A stretch of 64,000 nucleotides of DNA from positions 3,883-67,882 of the forward strand of contig JBBTBX010000003.1 of NCBI GenBank assembly GCA_038043465.1, in the 5' to 3' direction. Under the pieces are notes generated by a model. It was not told the DNA's origin. It ran no database searches and worked only from the letters and a program-made list of their open reading frames with translations. How positions within the stretch are numbered: position 1 is the stretch's first letter; every line of letters starts with the position of its first letter. The position numbers and the translations under genes were made by a program. This document shows, piece by piece, positions 56,501 to 64,000 of this stretch. The DNA is from SXRF01 sp038043465. GTDB taxonomy: Bacteria > Pseudomonadota > Alphaproteobacteria > Rickettsiales > SXRF01.

Positions 56501-59311
56501 GGTGCTATTTCAATAGATATTCCAGAAGCATTGGGCAGAGAATTGATTGCGGCGGGCAATGACTGGGGCATCAAAAAAGCAGCCGCGAAAGCTGCTGCCA
56601 TTGCTTTGGAAGCAATAAATTATGTGGAAGGACAGACACTTGCCAAAGCTGAAGGAAAAGCTAAGGATCTTATCACTAAATGGCTTAAAATTAGAGAAAA
56701 ATATATAGTTGAGAAAGGCAAAAATATTGCTGACGATATAGTTACAAAAGGGATTGGAGCTATTAAAGGGACCCAGGGCAGTCCTATAAAAAGTGCCATT
56801 GATAAAAGCATAGCCGCTCTCACTTCAAACCCGGTAACTGAACTTAATACAATATTAACGATGGGAAGCGGTGGCGCACACATGCCTTATATGCGTCGCT
56901 GGGACACCGGAACCTCCGCCGGCAACCCGCTGCATGGTGGTAGTTTTATCAATACTCTGGGAAGCTATGACGTAGTGATAGGGGTTGGTCACGAAGAGCG
57001 TGACTTCAGCGACGCAACCAACACCACAACCGATGTCAAAACCGTTCAGGATCAGTCCGCGATTGCCGCCGCCTTGAAAAGGCTGGAAGCGGCGCGAGAA
57101 GCTTTTGCTAAAATACAAAGGGATTACAACAGCGTTTGCCCTGCATATATTGGGATGTGGAATTTTGACACCTACAGCATCAATTACAATAGATATACTT
57201 ACACAAGAAAGCTCGCTAACGGAAGCTGTGGAGGTATTTATGATGGTGCGCGAAATCCCTGCTATCCTGCGCAGATGCCTTATCCAAACCTAAATTACCC
57301 ATTCGTGTCAAGAACTGGTTGTATGAATAATGCTGGTGCCCATTGGGTTGCTTGTAACGTTGCTGGTAATACTGATTGTCTGTTGGCGGAGCTAAACAGG
57401 GCCCAAGCAGAGATGGACGCAGCCGAAGCAGCATTTCAAGCAGCTAGACGCCAATCTATTACAACTATCACCACCACCAGTGACAAAGCGGATATACCGT
57501 CCGGTGAATCTATGATAAAAACAGCTCACATGGGCAGGGTTGATGGCTGGGATGGTCTTAAAGGACATCAGATGTTGTCTATTTATCGCAAGAATATGTC
57601 CTGTATCGGTCGTCATGAAAAACTGTTCAAGGGTGAAGGTGCTGAGAATTTTGTACTGGCAAAAGCCGGTACTGGCTACCGCTCTAAAGATGGCAAGGAT
57701 TTCCCATGGCCCTTAGCATGGCGCGGTTACGTTACCGACCCGGATAATGAATTTGTAAAAGAAGGTCCGGCTAGATTGACTGGTCTGGATAATGCGAAGA
57801 TGGGCGATATAATAATTTATACGCTGAGTGGCATGAAAAGAATTGCTTTCGTAGATTATGTAAATAATACAGATCCTAAATTTGTTAAAATAGAAAGCTG
57901 GGATCAGGGTAAATTCCCAACCTCTTCCGGAGCCAGCCTGACTTTAGGAACCAGTGTCGACCGGACTATTTACAAATCAGCTGTTCCGGAAATGGAAAAA
58001 ATCAAAGCGTTGCCAGCAGGCAAAAAAGCCTTGGTAGGCAACCAGCCTTCCTGCGAAGACCCAAGCTATACTTCCTGCATGCTTGGCGGATCTCTGGACA
58101 TTATCGGCAAAGATGGAGCAGTTGTTGAGAATATTCCTAACAGCACATGGGATAATGTAACAATATACCGTCCATCGCTTGACACTGCTAACCGTCAATG
58201 CCCAATGATCAATACAAAGAAAGATGCCGATGGAAATCTGAAAGTACCACTTTCAGAAATGCCAACCGACAGTATCTCATTCTGCATTAACGCAGGCTAT
58301 GACCCTCCAGTTATTAGAAACGTTGGTTATGACGGTCCTGGTGCTGGTAATATATCTGATACCACCTTGTGCGGTCCTGAGTGGGGTAGCTGTAAATTTT
58401 ATTCTGACAAAGCAACATTGGCAGAAAAGAAGAAAGAAAGCCTTTGCTTCCCAGGTCGTGAGGTTTGTGAAAATCCAAATTCTGTCCCTCTACCTCCACC
58501 TCCTCCGGGATCTGAAGACCAATGCACAGCAGAAGAATATGATGCAGCACTCAGGGCTTATCAGGCTGATTTGAAGAAAATATCTGACGCAAGAATGGCT
58601 GAAGATGAAAAAATTCGGAAGGCAATTAAAGCTGTAGAAGATGCGGCGAATGCTCTTCGTGATTATAGAAATAGAATTACAGCTGAGTTAGCCGAGAAAA
58701 GATTGGGTAAGTGTACAAAAGATATCGATTCAAGGCTTGCTGAACTGAGAAGGAGACTTGCAGAAGCGCAAAGAAACCTTGCCGATGCGCAGGCTAGAGG
58801 TGACCAAGCAGAAATAGATAGATGGACCACCCAGATAGAGAACATTAATGCCGAAATTAGAAGGCTGAGTAATATTTTATGTTTAACTGGTTCTTTAAGA
58901 GCTGCAATTGAGGATCTTAGAGCTAAACAGGCTGCCGCTCTTGCTGCCCGTAGAGACCTGGAGAGATATATTGAAGAAAATCCTTTTGATGATAATACCC
59001 CGCGTGCAGAAATTGATAGAATAGCTGCTAATATTGCAAGGCTTAGGTATGCGGCTGATAGAGCAGCCGCAGAGGCCGAAGCAGCGCAAGCAAGAGTGGC
59101 TCAATTACTGAGAACGTTGGATTGTCTGTGTCCTCCTTCTGCTGCGGATAAGGCAGATCAAGATGCTGCAAATGCTAGAATTAAAGAACTTGAGGATGCT
59201 CTTGCAAAAGCTATCCGTGATTTGGAAGCTTTAGAGCAGGATCTTGACAAAATAAGAAATATGAAAGTACCGAAAATGAGCTGCCCTTATGTGCCTCTTG
59301 ATGAACAATAA
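53519..59311 (+). CDS. Giant secreted protein, 1930 aa, Cys-rich with C-terminal coiled coil
   Basis: Not recognised as a family. ATG 53519; signal peptide with hydrophobic core about 32-50 and likely cleavage near 56 ('LVSNASA'). Cys clusters occur early ('FCYIVGCVCIPLPKNWCHDF') and in the middle ('CCRIIVKDVVPMNY'). Residues about 900-1130 are Ala/Lys helices. Around 1361-1435, 'CIGRHEKLF' followed by 'MGDIIIYTLSGMKRIAFVDY' recalls a CHAP-type amidase layout, though the usual His is not in place. A Pro run near 1657 precedes about 250 residues of coiled coil. Probably periplasmic or exported; one weak hydrophobic stretch near 697-712. Stands alone between lpxB and convergent murU. Confidence 0.75.
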   Translation: MEFTRSKGSMFVLNNTRHRPVISFLPNALRPLLSALLVFTLIATPISPLVSNASAGMELSLPLGIETMKSGYPLGRPNEVADFNPHFGMLPITVPAPIATYGRGLWCYGPIYFCYIVGCVCIPLPKNWCHDFYECLMTNVINLEATLMIKHAWPKGGERLREHSNLTVLKPDNYYRDKCMSSSKLDYNRFDPKTGGLIVEKVKGDDGKETHTPANSELYDDTSTGMVTGSKPPLGTCMSRVNNSAFAGRDPKFATPTNGNAAFSYYVNAGDDPFAGIGKDTEAPETIYGTSNRYLSTTFFLSGRFGCPAEISGIPVSGKIDEGSPAKTAAKWKEAASRCYDYFIFQRATHPEWTLERPGSSTDDPLTLDKDRGGNPDLAIFNSCQPLMSGPNSRAVISGLSAEGRGFAPVLQYQRPDLDEADYNPQEHLQRSFATRFPGRPIPGFQNLFPCVKNMSDAGTIVQTDWEVFNNTLIINYAISAFVELTVLRIKWGPQYFIPMRNEPYASSGSYKLGYCPNVEKIIIPTHPLAPRNDIRSLQYPEGIFNPSASAISEAKHQVDLLLSGPLYLFNRNITNKYFTDREYSHMTSFFTPEDRFFNKWSFGYSDYNNPTKVASIEGQIERAKHPEVMCAVVPVDILEPRRKAFNSCIMERINFNFVTWRRRNFLSFYYSTQNSDGGLNLSLPVNPIAGDVITGILSTIPAAITAGISFFAGKDGTLKPWEKPCVTRFYESDTFEKCPVAMSIQQCCRIIVKDVVPMNYIKIRTCEGLRQKRDIVFRYDHIFDFSQRAIDTFQDDWAIANAKTPAEKLIAEQIILIKHLDFPVPIVSQGGKSMKTPTSKEEFNAVYDMNQKLTLIGCDDTEPETYSFAYHFGLSKWSDQKVITPIPSPAFAISKLFIPINQELKGLRIVSDGIIAEARKLAAAITDVEGVSAADAWDVYQSVKNPIIAKIKEAEDLTNKLLLEEQKALKRFETAQRNVKKLLSPHELLALAAGAISIDIPEALGRELIAAGNDWGIKKAAAKAAAIALEAINYVEGQTLAKAEGKAKDLITKWLKIREKYIVEKGKNIADDIVTKGIGAIKGTQGSPIKSAIDKSIAALTSNPVTELNTILTMGSGGAHMPYMRRWDTGTSAGNPLHGGSFINTLGSYDVVIGVGHEERDFSDATNTTTDVKTVQDQSAIAAALKRLEAAREAFAKIQRDYNSVCPAYIGMWNFDTYSINYNRYTYTRKLANGSCGGIYDGARNPCYPAQMPYPNLNYPFVSRTGCMNNAGAHWVACNVAGNTDCLLAELNRAQAEMDAAEAAFQAARRQSITTITTTSDKADIPSGESMIKTAHMGRVDGWDGLKGHQMLSIYRKNMSCIGRHEKLFKGEGAENFVLAKAGTGYRSKDGKDFPWPLAWRGYVTDPDNEFVKEGPARLTGLDNAKMGDIIIYTLSGMKRIAFVDYVNNTDPKFVKIESWDQGKFPTSSGASLTLGTSVDRTIYKSAVPEMEKIKALPAGKKALVGNQPSCEDPSYTSCMLGGSLDIIGKDGAVVENIPNSTWDNVTIYRPSLDTANRQCPMINTKKDADGNLKVPLSEMPTDSISFCINAGYDPPVIRNVGYDGPGAGNISDTTLCGPEWGSCKFYSDKATLAEKKKESLCFPGREVCENPNSVPLPPPPPGSEDQCTAEEYDAALRAYQADLKKISDARMAEDEKIRKAIKAVEDAANALRDYRNRITAELAEKRLGKCTKDIDSRLAELRRRLAEAQRNLADAQARGDQAEIDRWTTQIENINAEIRRLSNILCLTGSLRAAIEDLRAKQAAALAARRDLERYIEENPFDDNTPRAEIDRIAANIARLRYAADRAAAEAEAAQARVAQLLRTLDCLCPPSAADKADQDAANARIKELEDALAKAIRDLEALEQDLDKIRNMKVPKMSCPYVPLDEQ

Positions 59312-59318
59312 TTAAACT

Positions 59319-60050
59319 TTAAACTGGTTTCTCCAACCAAGTTTCGGCTTGCCTCAGCTCTGACTCACTTCCCACATGCAGCCAGTTTCCGTCATGCACC
59401 AATGCGCCAATCCGCACAAGATTTCTGTTGTATAAAACATTAAGTGAGAATGCACCTTCCGGCGAATCAGTAAATAACCGACGGCTGATTACCTGCACAC
59501 CGGTAAAAACAAAAGGTGCTTTTTCACTGGTAAGACGGCGACGCAAACTGCCATCAGTCTCTATAAAGAAATCGCCTGCACCATCATAGCCGATAGCATC
59601 CTCTACCTTATGCAGCAATAGCAGCGCATCCATTTTCGCTCCATCCCAATGTTGCCATAAACGCAGCAAAGCAGGAGTTTTACCGGAAAGGCAGATAACA
59701 TCGCTATTAACTACAAAAAATTCTTCACTATCAAATAGTTTCAGGGCATTCTTAATGCCACCACCTGTTTCTAAAATACCATCTTCCCGCGAGATTATAA
59801 TATGCGGAGTATTTTTCCTTTGCCGCAAATACCCTTCCAGCATTTCTGCAAGATAATGACTATTTACTACCGCTTCTCCAACGCCGGACTCCACCAGTAA
59901 ATCCATAGAATAATCTATAAGTGGCTTACCCAGAACCGGAACCAGTGGTTTTGGCATACTGTCAGTTAACGGGCGCATCCGCGTTCCAAAACCTGCAGCC
60001 ATAATCATTGCCGTCTTCGGCATGTTTTCAGGCCTTGTTATTTCCGACAT
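59319..60050 (-). CDS. murU: N-acetylmuramate alpha-1-phosphate uridylyltransferase
   Basis: Makes UDP-MurNAc from MurNAc-1-phosphate in peptidoglycan recycling, bypassing de novo synthesis. It has 243 residues of the nucleotidyltransferase fold: 'MIMAAGFGTRMRPLTDSMPK', 'VLGKPLIDYSMDLLVESGVG', 'DGILETGGGIKNALKLF' and 'FFVVNSDVICL'. The pairing with amgK (overlap of 13 bases) supports MurU over other sugar nucleotidyltransferases. ATG 60050. Confidence 0.9.
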   Translation of the reverse strand: MSEITRPENMPKTAMIMAAGFGTRMRPLTDSMPKPLVPVLGKPLIDYSMDLLVESGVGEAVVNSHYLAEMLEGYLRQRKNTPHIIISREDGILETGGGIKNALKLFDSEEFFVVNSDVICLSGKTPALLRLWQHWDGAKMDALLLLHKVEDAIGYDGAGDFFIETDGSLRRRLTSEKAPFVFTGVQVISRRLFTDSPEGAFSLNVLYNRNLVRIGALVHDGNWLHVGSESELRQAETWLEKPV

Positions 60051-61042
60051 AATTTTATCTCACCACGAAATTCATCCGCAACATTATAACTCAGCCAGTC
60101 ACGTAATTCTTTCAACAAAGGATGCTGTATATCTCGTTCGAGATGCTTCCATACTCGCGGCAGCATTTTTAAATAATTCTGCTTACCGTCACGTATCGCA
60201 AGCCGCGCAAAAATGCCGATTATTTTGCTGTTACGCTGCGCCCCAAGTATATTATATGCTGATAAAAATAAATCCCTGCCCTGCCCTGTCTGTTTAATAT
60301 ATTTTTCAATCATCAAATCCACCAGTTGCTGCGGAACATCGCGCCGCGCATCTTCAAGGAGTGATACCATATCATAGGCCGGATCGCCAATAACCGCGTC
60401 CTGAAAATCAAGCAATCCAATCCGCTTAACTCCTGCGCGCTCAGAAAGCCACATCAGATTATCCGCATGAAAATCACGGTGCACAAATATGTTCTTAGCC
60501 AAAGGAAATGAACGTAGTATTTCCCGCCATATTTCCATATATTCGCTACGTAGCTTTGCAACCCTCTCATCTCCCATAATCTGTGGTAAAAACCAGTCAG
60601 GAAACAGGCTTATCTCGCGCATATATAACTCCTCATCATAAAAATTCAGAGTCATATCGCTATGTATTGGTGAATTATACCACTGAGCGAGCAAATCAAT
60701 CGCTGCCGAATAAAGCGGTTTCTCATCATCAATATTAACGTTTAATATTTTGGAAAAGCTCTCATCGCCAAAATCTTCCAGCAGCAGGAAACCTTCACGA
60801 ATATCACGCGCTAATATTTTCGGTGCACTATAATTTTTATTATATAAATGCTCAGCAATCTGCACAAAAGCTGTAAAATTCTCACCTTCCACCGGCGTAT
60901 CCATAACCATCGCCTGCTTGCCGGAAATATTAGCCCTTATGTAACGGCGCGCTGAGGCATCGCCCGCCAGAGGTTCGAGCCGCGCTCCGGCAAACTCGGT
61001 TTTCTTCATGAAGTTATCTAATTGTTCTGATCTGCGCGTCAT
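60038..61042 (-). CDS. amgK: N-acetylmuramate/N-acetylglucosamine anomeric kinase
   Basis: Phosphorylates MurNAc (and GlcNAc) at C1, feeding MurU. It has 334 residues of the aminoglycoside-phosphotransferase fold. Brenner motif 'FVHRDFHADNLMWLSERAGV' and metal-binding 'LLDFQDAVIGDPAYDMVSLL' are intact, and 'LEPLAGDASARRYIRA' near the start is typical of AmgK. I use ATG 61042; an upstream in-frame TTG at 61063 would extend it into tsaE. Organised tsaE-amgK-murU with overlaps, the order often seen in proteobacteria. Confidence 0.9.
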   Translation of the reverse strand: MTRRSEQLDNFMKKTEFAGARLEPLAGDASARRYIRANISGKQAMVMDTPVEGENFTAFVQIAEHLYNKNYSAPKILARDIREGFLLLEDFGDESFSKILNVNIDDEKPLYSAAIDLLAQWYNSPIHSDMTLNFYDEELYMREISLFPDWFLPQIMGDERVAKLRSEYMEIWREILRSFPLAKNIFVHRDFHADNLMWLSERAGVKRIGLLDFQDAVIGDPAYDMVSLLEDARRDVPQQLVDLMIEKYIKQTGQGRDLFLSAYNILGAQRNSKIIGIFARLAIRDGKQNYLKMLPRVWKHLERDIQHPLLKELRDWLSYNVADEFRGEIKLCRK

Positions 61043-61047
61043 ATACT

Positions 61048-61533
61048 CTACCGATTTTCCCAATTCCGCAGATTTATCAGCCTGCCTCCCCAGCTATTGC
61101 TAACGTCGGAAACAACAACAATCCTCCCCTGCCCTTGCATCTCCAGCCTTAGAGAAAGGCAGGTATCAGGCAAATATGGAACCACAATCTCCGGCCATTC
61201 AATAAGTATTATGCCATCATTAAAAGCTTCTTCCAGCCCCAGCTCCAATAACTCATTTTGATGTTTCAGACGGTATAAATCCAGATGCCAGACCGCACCT
61301 CCCCCCATCGCCGGATAAGTCTGTACCAGAGTAAATGTCGGGCTGACTATTTCTTCTGTAGATTCGCAAATTTTCCGGATGAAGCCACGGGCAAATGTAG
61401 TTTTCCCTACACCAATATCGCCATAAAGCAATACGCAGTCACCAGCCCTACACAAACTAGCAAGTTCTGCTGCAAAATCAGCGGTTTCCTCCGGTGTTTC
61501 CAGAAAACAGCGAAATTCGCTAGTCACGCTCAT
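61048..61533 (-). CDS. tsaE: tRNA threonylcarbamoyladenosine synthesis ATPase TsaE
   Basis: Works with TsaB and TsaD to make t6A37. It has 161 residues: Walker A 'GDIGVGKTTFARGFIR' near 38-53, 'SPTFTLVQTYPAMGGGAVWH' then 'LDLYRLKHQNELLELGLEEA', and 'GIILIEWPEIVVPYLP', all standard. Start ATG 61533 overlaps the end of iscX by 14 bases. First of the tsaE-amgK-murU row. Confidence 0.95.
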   Translation of the reverse strand: MSVTSEFRCFLETPEETADFAAELASLCRAGDCVLLYGDIGVGKTTFARGFIRKICESTEEIVSPTFTLVQTYPAMGGGAVWHLDLYRLKHQNELLELGLEEAFNDGIILIEWPEIVVPYLPDTCLSLRLEMQGQGRIVVVSDVSNSWGGRLINLRNWENR

Positions 61534-61714
61534 CTAACCACGCCATCTGGATAGCCTCAAGCAGCTTTTCATTGCAGCCATTCGGGTCATCGTTAAATTC
61601 AGGAAGGTCAATTACCCACTGCCGCAAATCGGTGAAACGCAAATTGACGTTATCCGCATCAGGATGCAACTCCTCCAGGCGAATAGCTACTTCTCTAATA
61701 TCGACCCAGCGCAT
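61520..61714 (-). CDS. iscX: Iron-sulfur assembly protein IscX
   Basis: Small acidic modulator that binds the cysteine desulfurase IscS and iron. It has 64 residues, exactly the family length. 'MRWVDIREVAIRLEELHPDA', 'NLRFTDLRQWVIDLPEFND' and 'CNEKLLEAIQMAWLDERD' match IscX throughout, including the C-terminal acidic end. It normally ends the isc operon; here it stands apart, joined to tsaE by an overlap. ATG 61714. Confidence 0.93.
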   Translation of the reverse strand: MRWVDIREVAIRLEELHPDADNVNLRFTDLRQWVIDLPEFNDDPNGCNEKLLEAIQMAWLDERD

Positions 61715-61780
61715 ACCTACCCCAAAAAGAACTGGTTACAACTTTCTAAACCAGCTCACTGTAAAACATTAGTTAGGAAG

Positions 61781-61892
61781 GTGCAATTATTATAAAAATC
61801 AAGTCCGAAAGACTGTCAGAAATTTTTGCCTTCCGCTGCAAAGCGCAGCGTGACTTCAAATAATAACTGCACAGTTATTATCTGAAATAACT
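61781..61892. repeat. Dispersed hairpin element, copy 2, with terminal inverted repeats
   Basis: 61785-61868 matches 3819-3889 (shared core AGTCCGAAAGAC, ATTTTT, CGCTGC/AAGCG, then CAAATAA). This copy has near-perfect ends: GTGCAATTATTAT at 61781 and its complement ending at 61872 (12 of 13). A second small hairpin AGTTATT/AATAACT follows at 61873-61892. It fills most of the 250-bp gap between iscX and the ankyrin gene. Confidence 0.7.
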
Positions 61893-61964
61893 ATAAGATG
61901 TTTTTATATGGCAATTTCTATGGTAATAAAATTATATATTAACACAAAAAAGCAATTATAAACT

Positions 61965-63044
61965 ATGCCGGGTTTACGTCACTTAAAGAGTTTGCCACCT
62001 GCTATCCCCAGACAACGGAGTCCTTTTCGTCTGGTGAAAATCATTATTATTGCCGCTATTCTTGGAAGCCTGCTGCGACTTTTTCCCGCCATTAATATCT
62101 TCTCAGCAGCTGACAATGTTGGGATATTCAGCGGTGATGGCTACACTGGGATAAATAACAGTCCTATAGGAGGAATTGGCTCTCCTTACCAATCAACCTA
62201 TATGGGAAAAGCTGCTTTAGGCGGTTCTTCACCTTCTTTCGAAGGTAGTTTTTCTGCGGATGAGACTCTTCCTAAAGTATATTCCACTCCACTTATTAAA
62301 GCAGCAAGCAATGGTAATTTACAGGAAGTTGCGGAGCTGCTTGCTGATGGCGCACCTGTTAATGGTCGTGATAGTGAAAAACGCACCGCACTGATAGCTG
62401 CCGCTTATTTAGGAAAAAATGAAATATGTGCCCTGCTACTGGATAACGCCGCAAGTCTTGCCCAAAAAGATAAGGATGGTTACAGCGCCCTTGATTTTGC
62501 TGCGGCGCGCGGCTTGGTAGATACGGTGAAGTTACTGCTAAGCAAAAGCAAACAGCCTGATGTGTACTATCATACTCATTATGCCATGATGATGAAGGCG
62601 GCATTTTCCTCGGTGATTGAGTTTATGCCTAAAGGAAAAGGGAAAATACCATACGTAAACCGTATCTCTCCGGAAGATAAAACGCCATTACATGTTGCGG
62701 CAAGCGGCGGCTCTGTAGATCTGGTGGATAACATGCTGAAACGTGGCGCAAAGGTGAATTTAACCAATAGAAAAGGGCAAACTCCCCTGCACTCAGCGGC
62801 AATGAGCAATAAAGCTTTTGTAATTTCGCAGTTGCTTAAGAAATCAGCAAAAATTAACGTCGCCGATACTGAGGGAAATACTCCACTTATGCTGGCAGCA
62901 GAACAAAACCATAAAGAGGCTGTAATGCTGCTTCTTTCTAAAGGTGCTGATCGGAAACTCCGCAATAAGAAAGGCGAAGATGCCGTAACTATCGCCGGGA
63001 ATAAGGGTTTTTCTGAAATAGTCGCGGTTTTACAAAAGAAATAA
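61965..63044 (+). CDS. Ankyrin-repeat protein with N-terminal membrane anchor
   Basis: It has 359 residues. One hydrophobic segment at about 25-45 ('LVKIIIIAAILGSLLRLFPA') acts as anchor or uncleaved signal. Residues 50-100 are Gly/Ser-rich. Five to six ankyrin repeats lie between about 105 and 355, each near 33 residues: 'TPLIKAASNGNLQEVAELLA', 'TALIAAAYLGKNEICALLLD', 'TPLHVAASGGSVDLVDNMLK', 'TPLHSAAMSNKAFVISQLLK', 'TPLMLAAEQNHKEAVMLLLS'. With the anchor, the repeats probably face the periplasm, so it is less like a secreted Rickettsiales ankyrin effector. ATG 61965, no clear ribosome site. Confidence 0.88.
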   Translation: MPGLRHLKSLPPAIPRQRSPFRLVKIIIIAAILGSLLRLFPAINIFSAADNVGIFSGDGYTGINNSPIGGIGSPYQSTYMGKAALGGSSPSFEGSFSADETLPKVYSTPLIKAASNGNLQEVAELLADGAPVNGRDSEKRTALIAAAYLGKNEICALLLDNAASLAQKDKDGYSALDFAAARGLVDTVKLLLSKSKQPDVYYHTHYAMMMKAAFSSVIEFMPKGKGKIPYVNRISPEDKTPLHVAASGGSVDLVDNMLKRGAKVNLTNRKGQTPLHSAAMSNKAFVISQLLKKSAKINVADTEGNTPLMLAAEQNHKEAVMLLLSKGADRKLRNKKGEDAVTIAGNKGFSEIVAVLQKK

Positions 63045-63169
63045 TATTGAGAAATTGATTTATTTCAATAGATTATAAATTGCAACAAAAACTTCTCTAT
63101 ATTCACCGGAAATTATTAGTAAACTGTCTGGATAACTCGCAATTACAACCAATTGATAAAGAAAAAATT

Positions 63170-63730
63170 ATGCCCGGAGAAGTTAGACAGCTCAGCTATC
63201 GTGATCAAATAAAAGACCTGCTTGGTAAAATAATGAATCATGAAATATCAGATGCCGAGGTTAAAAAAAAGGGTAGGGAAATAACTATTGAAGTTAATAC
63301 CAATGAAGTAGGTGCTATACGTATCCAGCACCATTTACAGCAATCAGACATAAAACGTGACGTTGCTAAAGCTTATATATTCGAGTTTACTGATAGCAAG
63401 AACTCTGTAGATTACCTGCATAATAAACTGCTAGAAGGTATGACTAGCCGTATTATTGTGGATATAGAGGCAAACTCATCCGGTTTTAGCAACCCTTTTC
63501 TTAAAAAAGACGTGGCAAGATTTTCTCTGCAAGCAGCAAAAAATGCAGTAAATAACCTTGGACATGAAGAAACAATAACAGACCCTATTGCAAGACATTT
63601 TATAGATGAATTGGAGAAAAACTTCAAAGGCGCAGACGAGGTTACAAAAAAAATATATGCCCATAAAGTACTTGATAAAGTAATTGAGATTACTGGTGTA
63701 AGGCTAGACCAATCGCCAAAACGCAGCTAA
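63170..63730 (+). CDS. Hypothetical protein, 186 aa
   Basis: Not recognised. I use ATG 63170 ('MPGEVRQLSYRDQIKDLLGK'); an in-frame TTG at 63080 would add 30 residues. The first 100 residues follow the order leading helix ('RDQIKDLLGKIM'), strand ('REITIEVNTNE'), helix, strand-turn-helix ('AYIFEFTDSKNSVDYLHNKL'). This recalls the repeated domain of the two genes at 38670-40437, though the likeness is weak. The second half is helical. Soluble, AT-rich, unknown function. tRNA-Arg follows 45 bases later. Confidence 0.55.
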   Translation: MPGEVRQLSYRDQIKDLLGKIMNHEISDAEVKKKGREITIEVNTNEVGAIRIQHHLQQSDIKRDVAKAYIFEFTDSKNSVDYLHNKLLEGMTSRIIVDIEANSSGFSNPFLKKDVARFSLQAAKNAVNNLGHEETITDPIARHFIDELEKNFKGADEVTKKIYAHKVLDKVIEITGVRLDQSPKRS

Positions 63731-63775
63731 ATTCCGGCTTCCACTGGAATTATAAATAGTGTAGAAGCGGCATAT

Positions 63776-63852
63776 GCACCCGTAGCTCAGCTGGATAGAG
63801 CGTTGCCCTCCGAAGGCAAAGGTCAGCAGTTCGAATCTGCTCGGGTGCACCA
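63776..63852 (+). tRNA. tRNA-Arg (anticodon CCG)
   Basis: A 77-nt gene with encoded CCA. Acceptor stem GCACCCG/CGGGTGC, D-arm TAGCTCAGCTGGATAGAG, anticodon stem TTGCC/GGCAA around CT-CCG-AA (anticodon 63810-63812), T-loop GTTCGAATC. The 148 bases after it to the window edge show no supported gene. Confidence 0.97.
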
Positions 63853-64000
63853 TATCTTTTACACCGTTTTTGAAACCGTTTAATGCCTTGAAAGACATAG
63901 ATAAATCTGGTGTTCGAAATGAGCTTTTGCGGTCATACACAAGACACCCCGCGCTAGAGCAAAGTTTGCGCGTTCGTCTTGATTTTCTGGCGTTTGCAGG

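Noticed and set aside
61965..63044. Ankyrin protein as a type IV effector
   Set aside because: It has an N-terminal membrane anchor and no sign of a C-terminal secretion signal; a periplasmic role fits better.
63704..63940. Reverse frame ending near tRNA-Arg with a 'HPSRFELLTFAFGGQRSIQL' segment
   Set aside because: This is the well-known false translation of a tRNA gene read backwards; the DNA is tRNA-Arg.
63853..64000. Integrated element downstream of tRNA-Arg
   Set aside because: No integrase and no repeat of the tRNA 3' end is seen before the window stops; only 148 bases are available.

Overview
The window reads as one contiguous piece of an alphaproteobacterial chromosome of moderate GC (about 42% by eye). 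Three things point there: the gene order trmD-rplS-leuC-leuD; the long envelope operon rpsB-tsf-pyrH-frr-uppS-cdsA-dxr-rseP-bamA-skp-lpxD-fabZ-lpxA-lpxI-lpxB; and a Rickettsiales-style split type IV secretion block virB8-virB9-virB10-virB11-virD4. Leucine synthesis, polyhydroxybutyrate genes and cell-wall recycling genes argue against a strongly reduced intracellular parasite. The lineage is therefore best described as a Rickettsiales-like or neighbouring alphaproteobacterium, species unknown.

Layout. 1-9135: leuD (cut by the edge), a 56-residue linker gene, leuC, rplS, trmD, an unknown gene, an AGCS sodium/amino-acid symporter, an unknown triple-hairpin protein, SUMT, a HerA-like ATPase and a DUF1636 metal-binding protein. 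9136-15786: the vir block, bracketed by two direct copies of a palindromic repeat. 15868-24835: a YqhA-like protein, phaB, a four-helix-bundle (S23/IVP-type) gene, phaA, a divergent monomeric isocitrate-dehydrogenase-like protein, ubiD, an unknown gene followed by a detached second ubiD 3' end, an active diguanylate cyclase and tRNA-Ile. 24964-35991: trhO, an AsmA protein, small unknown genes, a Cys-rich lipoprotein, a MuF-type polymorphic toxin with a probable immunity gene, glutaryl-CoA dehydrogenase, and three large unknown proteins. 36317-53423: the translation and envelope operon, interrupted between tsf and pyrH by two genes built from one repeated domain. 53519-64000: a secreted 1930-residue protein, murU, amgK, tsaE, iscX, an ankyrin protein, an unknown gene and tRNA-Arg(CCG).

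The most unusual feature is a set of inverted-repeat loci whose arms are tandem 7-nt (sometimes 8-nt) words. The word differs at every locus but is shared by the two arms of a locus. The G-rich arm always comes first, and one arm lies within about 5 nt of a stop codon at eight of nine paired loci. One locus encloses the four-helix-bundle gene between phaA and phaB, two others enclose a different palindromic repeat, and the words have entered the reading frames of trmD, phaB and uppS. I propose an undescribed mobile or self-copying element family. This is inference from the sequence alone. No CRISPR array, rRNA gene, transposase or prophage block was seen.
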